DNA from: Callipepla californica brunnescens
Taxonomy: Eukaryota > Chordata > Aves > Galliformes > Odontophoridae
Length of the DNA stretch: 64,000 nt
Assembly: GCA_023055505.1 (NCBI GenBank)
Contig: JALIRH010000048.1
Span: 3,186,166-3,250,165, forward strand
Direction: 5' to 3'
Both the position numbers and the translations under genes were made by a program. The notes below the pieces were generated by a model. That model made no database searches, was not told where the DNA came from, and saw nothing but the letters and a program-made list of their open reading frames with translations. Below, piece by piece: positions 1-11,800 of this stretch; position 1 is the stretch's first letter, and each line of letters begins with the position of its first letter.

Positions 1-256
1 CTCTCTTTGATTTAAGCCTTTTTTTGATCTTGCAACTATTTTGCTGAAGTTCAGTTTATTTAGATGACGTGTCAGGAAAAACACTGATTCAGCTTCTGTC
101 TATCAGCCAAATAAGTTTGCTTTGAAACAGCAGGCAGGCTGCAGGGGAAAGGCAACGATGTGCAGCACTGACTGTCAGCTGGGGATAACTTGCCTTAAAA
201 GACAAAAGCCTGAATGCCTGGGAAAACGATCTGACTGCTCTGTAATTTCTTTTCAG

Positions 257-357
257 CACTGGATGTCAGAGCTGGAGATCTTTGCTATGATCTTTGCAGC
301 TGCTATCCATGATTATGAACACACGGGAACCACCAACAATTTTCACATCCAGACATG
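257..357 (+). pseudogene. PDE1C: PDE1C catalytic-domain exon (HD motif exon), part of a broken gene copy
   Basis: Encodes the start of the class I phosphodiesterase catalytic core. The reading begins HWMSELEIFA and includes AAIHDYEHTGTTNNFHIQT, with the conserved HD metal-ligand pair. PDE1 enzymes hydrolyse cAMP and cGMP in the cytosol under calcium/calmodulin control. The acceptor is a pyrimidine tract plus CAG ending at 256; the donor is GTGAGG from 358, leaving phase 2. The codon across the junction to the next exon is TG|G (Trp), where the family has Arg. Exon and splice sites look sound, but the exons needed after the next one are missing from the window, so I call it part of a fragment. 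The paralogue choice rests mainly on the next exon and on the tail exon. Confidence 0.88.
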
Positions 358-1403
358 GTGAGGTCATCATAAATCACGATGAGTGGTTGAGGAAGTTTTT
401 GGAAGATAACAGTACAGCCACACAGAAACACGCAGAAACTTTTGCCCTCAAGTGATGCAGGAGGAAAGTTCAATTCCTCTCTTACTCAGCCATTCTCAAG
501 CGTATGTCTGAATTACAGATTCCTGACTATGGTGTCATTGTAATGATCAGGAAAATAGAGGATCCCAAAACATTTGTGTGAAGTTGCTGAAGACTGTTAC
601 ACAGATTGATGTATTTCATCAAGGATACAGTTTTGAAGGAGATATTATAGTTTAAGAGAAAAGAAGATTCAGAAAAAGTTCAGTTATAATGTATTTTCTG
701 TGACATTGAACAGCAGAGGATCAAAACTGTTGGGGAGAGAAATTTACACTGCTCTTTGGGAAGCAGGATGGACAGAGAACTGTAACAAACCATGTTCACT
801 CTCTGTTGCCATTATCTTTGAGCAACCGCTTTGTCTTCGGGACAGTTTAGCTGTCCATCAATTTCAGATCCATAACGTGGAGCCTAAAATAAGGTGTGAA
901 GTACCTTTGGTCGTACACTGTCTCACTGGGATTTGCCCTTCTGTGCGGCATAGCCTGGTACATAGGTCACTGAAAGCAGCTCAGTTATGTCTTGCTTTCA
1001 GCCAGTTTACTATTCTGGAAACAATACGGAACACATACCACAATTTCTTACTTGGTTACACTGAGGCTTCAATTTAAAAGCAATGTACACAAGAACTGGA
1101 GAGGAGCCTTGTGATTCAGCCCTAAAGTTACATTCTCTCTCTCAGTTAGAAAGCTCTCGGTATCCTTTTCTCATGTAAGACTAGGTGAGTCTCAGCTGAT
1201 GAAATAGAATTTGTGGTGAATTTTCATCTTCAGTTTTCTTTTAACGAATAACAGCAATGAATTAAGTATCACGAGTGCTCCCAGAATGCCTGTATTTGTG
1301 CTAAAGGAACTAACCTCTATATCTGAGCAAAGAAAAGCTTTTGAATGAGACGCTTCAGATAAGAAAGAAACATAACCTTCTTACGTTTCCTTTTTAATCC
1401 CAG

Positions 1404-1532
1404 GTCAGACTCAGCCATTCTATATAACGATCGTTCTGTGCTTGAAAATCACCATGTCAGTGCAGCATATCGTCTTTTACAAGATGATGAGGAGATGAAC
1501 ATTTTATCTGATCTCTCAAAAGATGACTGGAG
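1404..1532 (+). pseudogene. PDE1C: PDE1C catalytic-domain exon 2 of the fragment
   Basis: Follows the first exon after a 1,046-base intron. It encodes SDSAILYNDRSVLENHH, then SAAYRLLQDDEEMNIL, and ends SKDDWR. The doubled Glu in QDDEEMN fits PDE1C, while PDE1A and PDE1B are one residue shorter or different here. The acceptor is CCAG at 1400-1403 and the donor is GTAAAC from 1533, phase 2. No stop or frameshift lies in the exon. The next catalytic exon, which should continue with EFRTLVIEM, is not found on the + strand in the following 3.5 kb. Confidence 0.9.
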
Positions 1533-4500
1533 GTAAACGTGAACATGGTATCTGCTTCAGAATATTGCAGCATCATCACAGATTGTTATTGCTTTGTTTG
1601 AATAGCAATATCCATCACTGTATATTGTGCATTAGCATTTCTATGGCTAAGAGAGAAAAAAAAAGCTTTGTCAAGTGTTTGACTTGCTTCATTCTGTATT
1701 TGGTTTTCACCTCAGATAGCAGTCAGACTAAAACTGTGACACAATTTGACTCCCACGTAATTTCAGCATCTCACATGAACACCCTTCGTACACATGTGTT
1801 TGTAAATGAGTGAAGAGGTAAGTCTCTGTTTGTTCATGCAGAGTCATAACGGTAATCTTTGTCTACTTTGCCACTCCTTGCCTGGAAATGATATACGGGA
1901 TGTAATGCAAATGAGAATCGAGTCTAAGGGCCGTAACTCAGTGTGCTATATAAGCCAAAGAGATGTAAGAAGCTATAATTTAAATTAAGCCCATGCAACA
2001 TGCGATTTATGTGCCAAAATCAGCCCGTGGTTTGTTTTCTAATAGCAGATAGTTCAAACTAATGAGGGCTTTTTGTTTTATTAGGGGATTTTGAACTCCA
2101 ATGAGTAGTATCTTAAAAGTAACCGTGTCTGCCAGACAGACAGAAATCCTGGTCTATGGTCTTTCTCATAGGAGGGACTTAGAGGATCTTACGTGCAGCA
2201 CAGTGCTCCCTACATGTGCTTGAGTTTGATAAAGTGATGGGCAGTCAGTTCATCTGACAGGAAATGAGCTTTGCTCTGGGGATTGGATTCTATATGCTGG
2301 CCAATGGCTGTGCTTCACAATGTCTTTCACCTGCATTTCCTGTTTATTTGGCTTGTGCACAGTGACATAATCCTGTGGCTGAGCAGTGGGAACACAGTTT
2401 AGGATTTTATGTGGCTGGTTTCAATCAGTGTGAGTCCTGTGGGGCAGTGGCTTGAGAAATCCTGCCCGCCCATATGATCTTAGAGTGGACAAAAGGCACA
2501 AACTTCATTGAGGTGTTACAAATATATTTCATCTTTTTTTTTTTTAGCTGTGGTTGATAATGCCTTGTCCAGTGTTGGCAGCAAATTGCTGCTTCCTTTT
2601 ATGTTGGGGGGAAACACGAGGAACTAAGTGATTAGAAATGGCAGCCATAGAACCACTGTTTACAAGGATCAGTGGAGCAGCTGCTTGAGAATGCTTCATT
2701 CCAGGAATGCTGTTTTTAGGAAAACAGTCTGCTTGGGGGCTTTAAACTGTTTGTGCTTGGATGAAAACTGAGTTCAGATGTTTCTCGTTAATTCTTTGGT
2801 GTCACAATGTGTTTTCTGTTGAGGTATATGTTTAGGCTGGAGGTTTAGAAGATTATCATAACTCCTTTTTATGAAATATTGTATCTGCCTGAATAAGAAT
2901 ACTGAGCTATTTACATCGCTTATTTTTCCTCTCTCAAGTAGGGTGGGATTGTTTTGTAGCTGCTGATCAAGCAGCAGCTGCAGGATAAAAACATTATTTT
3001 CAGCGTGCTCTAATGCCAAAGTATGATTGTGTGCCTTCGCTTTTGAGTGCCAGTTTGAAATCTTACTGGTAATGAAACATTTTAAAACTTCTGCTCCTTG
3101 TTAAACATTTGAAAGTGAGTTGCCTCATTTGATGAATCCCATCAGTGTAAATCACTAGAAAGTAAATGAAGAAACTATATAAAATACAGATCACAATAAT
3201 TTCAGAAAGCAAACTGCAAAATGAACAGATACTTTCCTTTTCTGGGTCCATAGTTCATTGCTAATAATTGCCACACAGTTGACTGAAACAGAGCATACAT
3301 AGCACAAGCCCTTTACTGTCAAGTACAGATTAAAAATGCGTCTGGAAAATGTTTGACTCTGAAACTCTGTGTTAGAGTACAGCTTTAGGAAGTGACCTTT
3401 CATGCAAAACTGGTCTTGTTAGTAAAGCTGCCTGGGCTTTTGTCCCTCAGATGATTTTGAGTCCTCTGTCCATCAGCGTTATTCCCTTGGAGTCTGCGGT
3501 GAGAAACCTGGAATGCTTCCAAGTGAAGACAACTTTAGTCAGTCTCCTTTTGCATGTCATTGCAGATACAAGGAATGTGAAAAGACTCTGTGCCTTGCTA
3601 GGTACATATTCATTTCATGTCTTGAGAACAGTGGATTTTAGAGGCCATCTTTTTAAAACAGGCACCTCAATCTTACTTGGAGCTGCTAATACCTCTGTTG
3701 AGATTGGACTTCCCAAAGAAGCCGAAGTCAGAGGCAGTATTAACAGCTGAGGAAGTTGCTGTCTGTCCTATGTCTTCTTGTTTTCATTTTTCTCTCACCC
3801 ACACAATGACCTTAATAAGAAAACCATGAAAGTTTTGGTTCTAAAGGAACAAGACAGGACATGTTTTTTCCATCTTGCTGAATGTTTTAAGATTTTGAAA
3901 CCACTCTTCTATTAGAGGAGTATTAATTTGAGAGGGAGAAATCAATTTTATAACCGTTTCAAAGGCAGATTGGTTCATCTCTGAACATATCGATGCCTAT
4001 ACTCTCGATCCAAAGGCCACAAAGTAGTTATAATTAAAAAAAAAAATAGTAATACAAGTGGAATAGGCATTGCTTTAATACAACCATGTACCTTGTATTT
4101 ACAAAATTGTAAAGTGAGACTTGACACTGTTGGGTTTTTTTTTTTTCATGTTGAGGTGCACCTGAGAAATTCACCACTAGTCTTTTTTGGGGGAAGGAAG
4201 GGATGCCTGCTCCCACCTGTGCAGGCTGGCGTTGCTTCTCTGGACATCTGAAGGAAGGAGACCTTTGCTGCTGAATGAGCCCTGTCTGCTATATCTGTCC
4301 CTTTAAGTAGGTTTTTAGTTTGCAGTTGTATTTGGCAACAGAACATTCTTTTTCACTGTGGAGATGGTCTGGGAAGGTCTGTTGTGCTCTGTTGTATGAC
4401 TAATAGAGGACAGAAAATAAGGACTCCAGTTAGCCATCTTGGCTCCATAAATTATACCCCATCCTCAGTTCCCATTTTCATTCTGCATCAACTGGTGCAC

Positions 4501-5067
4501 TGCCAAACACCGTGCTTTCCTGGTTTGCTGTAAAGACTCTAAAACTAGTGATCAGTGCTAGGATACTTGTCTGTTTCTTGATATCAGTGTACAAGGACAA
4601 CGTAAATGACTCTGTGGGTAAGTAAAACTGGTAAGAGAAAGCGTGATCAAGTGATCTCAGACTTTCTGGGATATCAAAGGTAATTCTTTAATGCAGAGAC
4701 CTATGACAAAGCCTCACAGGATCTGAACTCAGTCCTTTAAAAACATAGATTTTTTAGAGTCCTGATTTTGAGGTGAAGGTAGTGTACGTGCAGTCAGGTG
4801 GAATATGAGTTTGTATGAGCAGTTAAAGTGGTGTTAACACTTAGAATAAACTGGAAAGCAAATTGGTTTGGTCTTCTGTTGGAGTCAGATGAACTTTGGC
4901 TGCTGCGTTTTTCTGTGATGCTATGCTACTCCTAGTTCATTGTTAATCCAGATATTTCCTCTCTAGGAACATCTCCTTTGGATGCTGAAATCTGATGGAG
5001 TTACAAGCGTTCATACACTGCAGTCTGCATTATAATACTTATAGTATCCCTCATTGCCTCTTTCTAG
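1533..5067. other. Non-coding gap where the missing PDE1C exons should be
   Basis: AT-rich sequence with no recognisable PDE1C exon on the + strand. In the family, more than 200 residues (rest of the catalytic domain, second metal-site region, start of the charged tail) lie between the exons at 1404 and 5068. Short open frames here (for example 3451-3750) have no family resemblance and no convincing splice context. A poly-T run lies near 2530-2546. I see nothing else. Confidence 0.7.
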
Positions 5068-5142
5068 GTGAAGTAAAGGAAGACAGTATGGCAGAGAAAA
5101 AAGATCAATCTAGTGTGGGAAATGAATCAAAGAAAACAGATG
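5068..5142 (+). pseudogene. PDE1C: PDE1C C-terminal tail exon
   Basis: A 75-base exon with acceptor TTTCTAG at 5061-5067 and donor GTAAGG from 5143. In the frame set by G|GT it reads EVKEDSMAEKKDQSSVGNES and then KKTDG. This matches the penultimate, lysine-rich segment of the PDE1C C-terminus (family form: KKDHSNIGN...SKKTDD), a tail I recall as particular to PDE1C. Entry phase is 1, but the last upstream exon ends in phase 2. Joining 1532 directly to 5068 would give Arg then TGA, so this cannot be a working shortened PDE1C. The final short exon was not identified. Confidence 0.82.
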
Positions 5143-5539
5143 GTAAGGATCTAATGTTTTATTTTGCTTTGTCACTCATTTCTATATGCAGTCTATTGTT
5201 TTATAAGCATCCCTTTTTTATTATTAAAAAAAAACATTATGTAGTAACCTGAAACATTTAACAGAAACAGTCATTAGACACTGACAGAAACTCTTGGGGG
5301 TATTCTGCGAGAAATGCATCTCTTTCAAATAATGTCTAATACCACTTAATTTTTCTGTTGGTAAACCATCTTCTTTATTCTTATATTTGTATCAATTTAT
5401 GTGCACCGCCTGCAAGAAAAATCCTGGATTACTTGAATTGCTCAATAGGAGGCATGGATTTGTAAGGATCTATCCTTCTGAGTGTTTCTGAGCCAAAATC
5501 TGCTCTCTGTGAAGACAGACTGTTTCCTAATGATAGGAA

Positions 5540-6690
5540 ATACTATTAAACTCATTAACAAAAGAACAAACATATATTTCACCTACAGCTTAAGTTCCTG
5601 CGACCTAAAAAGGAATCTCTGAGGGTCCCATTCTGTATGAATCAGTAACTGATTAGGAAGAATCTTTGATTTCTATATGCTCTAATATCATGATTTTTTC
5701 ATGTTCCTTAGGATTCACATAACACGTGCCCTTAAAATCCTCACAATCATACCTTTGGTTAATAATGGAAGATCAGTGGTGGCACAACTTTGTAAAGCTG
5801 CCTGTCAGATAGAATCAGCATCAGTGGGCAAGCTTTCTGGAGCATCACTAGTGGTATTGCTTTCCTTTGCCAGCTAACGTTCTAACTTGGTGATTGTGGC
5901 TAAAGCTTGAGCACTGCTGTTTCAGGGTATGTTTGGATCTGAGAGACAGGATGTCTCAGGAGCAGAGGCAAACACACTGTGCATTCAGAGCAACACAGAG
6001 GGTTAGAGTTTTAGTCAACATACACTCACACACACATAGACATCCATTTTAGACAAGTGTAAGCACGAAGCAGAAACATCCTAAGCAAGCGCATTATTAG
6101 CTACTGACCCTTGAGAAATAGCAAGTCACCAGAGAGAACATGCCGGTGGTGGATGCAATAGGCAGTGCCAGCAGGGCGTCCCCTGCTTCAGGGCGCACTT
6201 TTCCTCTCTCATCCATCACAGATTCTCTCCTGCTTTTCCTCTTCTCAGGGTCTGCAGAGTTTTTTCCATTTGTACACTGCATCCACACGGCCAGTGCGTG
6301 ATACAGAGCCCAAGTGGAACACCTGCTTGCAAAACAGAATAAGCTAGCAAGGTGAGCTCTCTTAGCACACGCCTTAGTCTCAAATGATACATGATAATAA
6401 AAACTATCCTGATTAATGAGTTAAAAGAGTATTAATCATTCTATAGCTCAAAGTCATCCCTTTGCCTAGGATTCTTTTCCAGGTTTTATCTTTACAAATT
6501 AGGAAAAAAAAACACTAATTGATAGGCTAATAACATCATAACTGTGCGTTCTTAATACATTTGAAGTGCTGTTTCCATAGACTCCAACATTGGTAATATC
6601 AAATCTTATCTATTTCACACTCAATTTACTACTAAACTAGAAGAAGCACACAGCAACCTAGATAATGTTCTAATTTTTAAGGATACATTG
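5540..6690 (-). pseudogene. ERV env-like region, N-terminal part (reverse copy)
   Basis: No long frame survives. The segment is identified by its extended nucleotide similarity (reverse complement) to the + strand element at 42,195-43,400, which runs on into an Env-like C-terminal half there. The shared block includes the 6097-6347 segment, similar to 42,670-42,940. Assignment as env rests on its place between the integrase end and the downstream Env half of the sister copy. Confidence 0.5.
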
Positions 6691-6861
6691 GTAACACAGA
6701 AAAAATCACCCATCTTTGCCATACCATGATCAGTGTTATCACTGAGATACCATTCAGTGGCTAATTCAGCTGTTTCTCATTACATACCATGGCATACATA
6801 AGTTATTAACAAATACAACAATTTGCAAAAACAATAAGTAAAAAATACACAGTCCCAGTTC

Positions 6862-7104
6862 TTATGAGGGTTGGATGCTATTTTCTGCCTTGAGGTAAGG
6901 CCGAATGTATATAGATTCCAGCATGAAAGGGCTAGTGCCTGAGGAAACGCATGGATATTCACGACCCAGAGTTATCAGTGGTAAGGGACATTCCCAGTGC
7001 CCTGTGGCCATATTCTGAATGTTAACCATCAGCCATTCCTTGAGAACTGGGGAGGTCCCAAAGTGACGGTCTGCTCGAGGTGTATCTGTATGAACACAAT
7101 TCAA
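6862..7104 (-). pseudogene. ERV integrase C-terminal fragment
   Basis: Open for 80 codons. The middle reads TGHWECPLPLITLGREYPCV, then SSGT, and later IYIRPY. This has the layout of the betaretrovirus-type integrase C-terminal DNA-binding domain (a W-x-GP-PLI-WGRGY-CVS-T-G pattern ending near IRPY). Several key positions have changed (the Trp before GRGY is Leu). It lies where the end of pol should be, just before the env-like region. The catalytic core of integrase is not present. Confidence 0.65.
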
Positions 7105-7199
7105 AAAAATTCAGCACAAGCAAAAGCAAAGTCTTACATAACCTTTCTTTTTCCCCCTTTTTCTTTTTTTTTTTGTTTTTGTTTTTTGATTATACAGCT

Positions 7200-7611
7200 C
7201 TGTTATCATGCACATATTTGAGACGGCCAAATTCAAGAACATGAGTGACATGCGTTTAGTGCAAAATTTGCTTGAGCTGTGCAAAGAAAACAGGGTTGTC
7301 AACTTCCTTAAGAAAAGATCCTTCAATTTGCTGAATGATGCCTGCAACATACAAAGAATTAGTTATTATATTAATCATTGATCTGCAAAAATTTGAAAGG
7401 CTCGATGCACATCCGACTGCCATCGCGTAGCAGCCGCATGCCAGAGAATCATTGCTCGGTGTGTCTTGCCAGAGCCATCTGTAAATACAGTAACTGCACT
7501 AGGTATTGGAACATGCGAAAGTAAAACACTTCTGGTAAGGGACAGAATGGTTTTTGAAAGGGTATGCGGTAAGAACACCCATTCCAGGATAATGAGAGGA
7601 TCTTTTCTCAA
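7200..7611 (-). pseudogene. ERV RNase H fragment with end of reverse transcriptase connection
   Basis: The upstream half (7611-7375) reads ...EWVFLPHTLSK... and then VTVFTDGSGKTHRAMILW. The TDGSGK motif (7465-7485) is the first catalytic Asp motif of retroviral RNase H. After a stop and frame change, the region down to about 7200 still shows a later RNase H piece (EGSFLKEVDNPVFFAQLKQI, near 7325-7265). The frameshifts make it inactive. Poly-pyrimidine expansion at 7141-7187 on the + strand interrupts it. Confidence 0.75.
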
Positions 7612-7727
7612 GGTGTCCTATTGACATAACATATACAGCTGATAGGAATTTGATATTATTACAAGATATACTGATTTAATGCATTTGCTACAGTCAATTG
7701 ACCTATTGTTGGACTATTAAGCATTCT

Positions 7728-7943
7728 TTATGTTAAAACAGTCCAATGATATGTCTGAGCAAGGCTTTGTTGGTTAATGTCAGCATCTGTAACTCCCGGT
7801 AAAATCAAGAGTCCCGTCCGTGTAACAGAAGAACGTCCTAACAAGAGAGCACTGTTCCCGTTTCCATTATGAGTCAGAGTACAGGTTGTCACATCAGGCC
7901 TGGTGGTAACGTAGGAGATTGCTGGGTTTGGAGAAAGGCACAA
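7728..7943 (-). pseudogene. ERV dUTPase-like fragment
   Basis: A 71-codon open stretch containing LLLGRSSVTRTGLLILPGV followed by TDAD. This matches the GRSS-x(n)-G-L-x-PGVID-D core of trimeric dUTPases, which hydrolyse dUTP to dUMP. In retroviruses such a domain sits in the protease frame of beta-type viruses. The usual Ile of PGVID is Thr here and the domain is cut on both sides, so it is a remnant. The stop falls just before 7728, and reverse-transcriptase sequence does not follow at full length. Confidence 0.72.
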
Positions 7944-8021
7944 TATACGTTCAGTCAGTAGGTTTGAAACTGTGTCTGGACAGAAGAATCTTATCTTTGG
8001 TTACTAAGCCCTCAGCTATTT

Positions 8022-8850
8022 CATAGAATCGTAAAATTGCTCAGGTTGGAAAAGACCCTCAAGATCATCAAGTCCAAGCACAGCCTAACCATGCTACCCA
8101 AACTCTAACAACCCACTGCTAAGTCATGTCCCTGAGCACCATATCCGGACGGTTTTAAACACATTCAGGGATGGTGACTCAACCACCTCCTTGGGGAGCC
8201 TGTTTCAGTGCTGAACAACCCTTTCTGTAAATAAGTTTTTCCTGATATCCAACCCAAACCTCCCCTGGTGCAGCTTGAGACCATTTCCCCTTGTTCTGTC
8301 ACCTGTCACCAGTGAGTGACCAACCCCACTCTCATTGCAATCACCTTTCAGGTATTGGAAGAGAGCACTCTCCCCTCAGCCTCCTCTGTCCCAGACTAAA
8401 CAGCCTCAGTTCCTTCAGTCTCTCCTCATAGGGCATATTCTCCAAGTCCTTCACAAGCCTTGTTGCCCTTCGTTGGACCTGCTCCAGCACCTCAGTGTCC
8501 TTTCTGTACTGAGGTGCCCAAAACCGAACACAGTATTTGAGGTGGGGCCTTACCAGCGCCGAGTACAGGGGCAGGATTACTTCCCTAGTTCTGCTCATCA
8601 CACAGTTTCTGATACAGGCCAGGATGCCATTGACTTTCTTGGCCACCTGGGTGCACTGCTGGCTCATATTCAGCCGACCGTCCATCAGCACACCAAGGTT
8701 CCTTTCTGTCAAGCAGCTTTCCAAAACGCTGAGAATGTCAGATTCAGACAGGATGATGTGTGACTCCCACAATGGCCTGTAGTCTTCTTGAAAGCCACAC
8801 AAGTCCCTCAGATCCACCTGTTCCTGAACTCTGGGAAGCACGGTCTCTGT
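8022..8850 (-). mobile_element. CR1 LINE fragment, 3' part of ORF2 and 3' end
   Basis: The reverse strand encodes a long CR1 ORF2 C-terminal stretch (8841-8341), including [20 protein letters not shown], then [20 protein letters not shown] and FWAPQYRKD. This is the usual end of the CR1 reverse-transcriptase polyprotein. The element ends at about 8022 with the CR1 3' tail, seen on the + strand as CATAGAATCGTAAAATTG. It is 5'-truncated, as most CR1 copies are. It abuts the ERV remnant. Confidence 0.93.
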
Positions 8851-11800
8851 CCAGATTTATTGCCTTAAAATCATCTCGTTCAATTAATTATATTTTGAAA
8901 ACAGTGAAGTGTTTAGCTATCTACATGAAGATGTGTAAAAACAAAGTTGCTTCCTCGTTCAGACCTTCTGGAACTTTCGTCTTCTGTCAGAACTACTGTT
9001 TCTTAACCCTGAAAACATTCCTTGGGAATCGGATGTATTGGTTTGGGATTCTGGGATGTCTGAATAAGGGCGTGATTTCAAGATCAGGTATCCCGAAATG
9101 CTTAATAGCCCAGATTTCAACGTTGAAGATGTCTATTATTCATTCCAGAGTCTTACATCTACATTTATAATACGTATTTTCACATCTTTTTGCATTCCTG
9201 AACCTTTTTCTAACTCTTTGTATCTATCCATTAACCCGAGTGTACTGACAACCAAGCCAGAAATCCTCCATCATGCACTCAGTCAGTGCTGAGCAGAATT
9301 AATTTCCAGTCCAGCAGTGAGTGAATGCTAAGCACGGTAACCACTGTTGTTCTTGCTTTGTCACTGACAGCCATCAGACCTCAGCTGTGTGACCTCAAGA
9401 AGCCCACCCACAACTCAGGACCCTATTTCCCAGCCTTCCACAAGAAGTCAGAGGAACGTCCTGTGAGGTATAAGCTCCTTGACCGAAGGGGAAGGATGAA
9501 AAAGATCCAAAATATTTCCCAGAGCTGGACTAGAAAGTAGCAGAAGAGCTGAAGAGGTGTCTGGAAGGAAGCTCCTCACGGGCTGGTGAAGGATGCTGTG
9601 CAACCACTGCACAGGCCGTACTGCATTGCACAGCAGCTGTTAATCCTAGATAAACACACGTGTGTGATTTAACTAAAGAATATATGAACATTTTCCTAGA
9701 AATGTTCTCAATAGCCTTCTTATTTTAAAAGCATACATTCACCTAGTAATAAAATGTTAAGGACTGTTACCTTAAAATGTAATTGCATACCACTGTTTCC
9801 CATCAAATTAAGGAAGCCAGTGCTTTTTTGGATTGTTGGGCTCATTGTAATGTTCTCACTGTGACTGGCTGCCTACCAGCGGTAAGACAACTCCTATTTC
9901 AGACAACGTAGGAAAGATTTTCCTTGCCAAATTAAATGTTCTCCTGTCAGAGTGCTGTAGGTGCTCAGCAGAACGAAGGTAGGAGGTTGGAGTAAAGACT
10001 GTTTCACTGACTAGGGAAAAGAGGACGTAGCAGAACATTAAAACTGTGCCTTGTGTGAACTCTACTGTATGTTCAGGAGCATAGCTTGCTGTGAGATCCC
10101 TCCTGTTCTTGTGGTGCAGAGTATCACATGGACCTGAGTTTCAGAGGTCTGTGAGGACCTGAGGTTCTTCACTCTGTGAAGAAGTTCCTGTCGTTCCTAC
10201 ATTTTACACTGTGAGAAACAGCGGCAGATAACTGCCTTTCTTCTTCATGCCCCTGGTGATTTATATACCACCTCAGCTCTCCCCTTCCAGCTGATGAAGT
10301 CTGTTCTGCTTCTGCTATCCTCACAAGGAACGCTACTCTACTTTTTACCTTCCCTGCTGATCTTCTTTTAATCTCTCTTTGGGAAGCTATGAACTGCACA
10401 CAATACTCACGATGCAGGTGGAACAGAAATTCCTAAAAAAACAAAGTTGTGGCACTCTTTTTTACCTTTCATGCCTTTCTGAATAGCTTTGCAAGTTTGG
10501 ATCCCTCTGGAGCACTGCGTAAGAGTTTCTGTAGAACAATCTCTACGAATTCTTAATACATAACTCACGAGAACATGTGGAGGTAGGGTTACTTCTCCCT
10601 CTATGCGTTATTGTGCACTAAGTGACACAGAACTTGTGGTTCTGCCAATTACATTGAAGTAAGCTTCCTCTTCTTCTTCTCTTTTTTTTTGTTTGTTTTC
10701 ATCTTCTGTTCTTCATTGCTCTGCTCTGCTTGTCTTCTTCTAGGAACACCTTTTCCAAACCACATCTTCTGGATATCAAGATAAATAGCAGAGAGTTTAA
10801 TCCTCCTTTACTATGAAGGCTGACCATTTTAGGCTTTCCCCACACCCTCACTGCTAACCAGTTAAGTTTGTAGATTAAGATCCTCTCTCAGTTGGTGACA
10901 GATCAGTAGCTTTGCCAGCAGGAACTTCTGAACACTTCTGGAAATCCCTATGGGCTCCTCCAGGGAACTCTCATAAGACCTGTGAGGCAGGTTTTCTCCT
11001 GTAAAAACTGCACTGATCTCTCAATGCACTTCAAAGCTCTCTGTTTATGAAATGTGAATGTATCTCAAGGAATTCCCTGAGAATTGTATTTTGCTTGTAA
11101 AGTACCCCCAAAATGTATTACATGAGCGAGCTGTACGGAACTCAAAATTATACTATTCTTCCAAACACATTTTATGTGTGCGTGGTTTCCTTCACATCAG
11201 GACAGTTTACCAGCTTACCTAATGTAGTCCTGTGCCAAGAACATCTTAAATGGGATTGTTTTTTGTCCTTACTCTTCTGACTCACACTTTCTCCTTTGCC
11301 GTGAAGCAGAGATAAGTTGCAGTCTTGATTTTACCGCTGTGTAGCCACGGCATAAGGAAATGAACAGATTTACTTGAGGTTCACAGGGAGTATACGTGGC
11401 TGCAAGAAACATGATCTGGTTCTGATCAGATTCCTCTCTGCTCATGCTCTTCTCCAACCAAGTCTTTGCTGTGCTCTGTTGCTATCTAATGGAGTGCCCT
11501 CTAGAAAGTCAGTATATTCCCCTGAGTGGCTTAAAGAGTTTTTATTTTTTATTTTTTCCTCAAGCTAGGGTAGGTGAAGAATGCTGGCAGATTGTGATAT
11601 GCATTGGAAAGATGACTCATGGTGTCCCTTCCCTCTTCCAAAGCTTCAGGCTCTAGGTCTAAAAAGTACTTCCTTGTGAGGGAGAGAGGATGTGTGTGCT
11701 CCTTGAAGATTTTGGGCATGTCACAAAAGCAGCTCCTAAGGGAAGCTGGTTGTGTTAGTGGCATCCAGCCTGGTGCACTGAGCGTGTGGTTGGAGAGGAT

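Larger units (their letters stand above)
5540..8015 (-). mobile_element. Decayed endogenous retrovirus, reverse orientation
   Basis: Read on the - strand, the order is dUTPase-like (7943-7728), RNase H (about 7611-7200), integrase C-terminus (7104-6862) and an env-like region (about 6690-5540). The gag region and most of the reverse transcriptase are missing. Stops and frameshifts break every part. The env-like portion aligns, reverse-complemented, with 42.19-43.4 kb: both share segments such as the CTATTGACCCTTGAGAAA type, the CA/TG repeat (6017-6036 against 43003-43020) and the GGGTCCCATTCT region. No LTR was recognised at either end. The high end stops next to the 3' tail of a CR1 at 8022. 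A dUTPase next to betaretrovirus-like pol pieces suggests an ERVK/betaretrovirus-like lineage. Confidence 0.8.

Noticed and set aside
700..1077. 125-codon open frame inside the first PDE1C intron
   Set aside because: It sits between two clear exons, shows no PDE1C sequence and has no matching splice sites.
257..1532. PDE1A or PDE1B instead of PDE1C
   Set aside because: RLLQDDEEMNIL and the separate lysine-rich tail exon fit PDE1C. PDE1A and PDE1B differ at the QDDEEMN site.
3440..3750. CAG followed by a 99-codon open frame, considered as a missing PDE1C exon
   Set aside because: The translation does not resemble any part of a phosphodiesterase.
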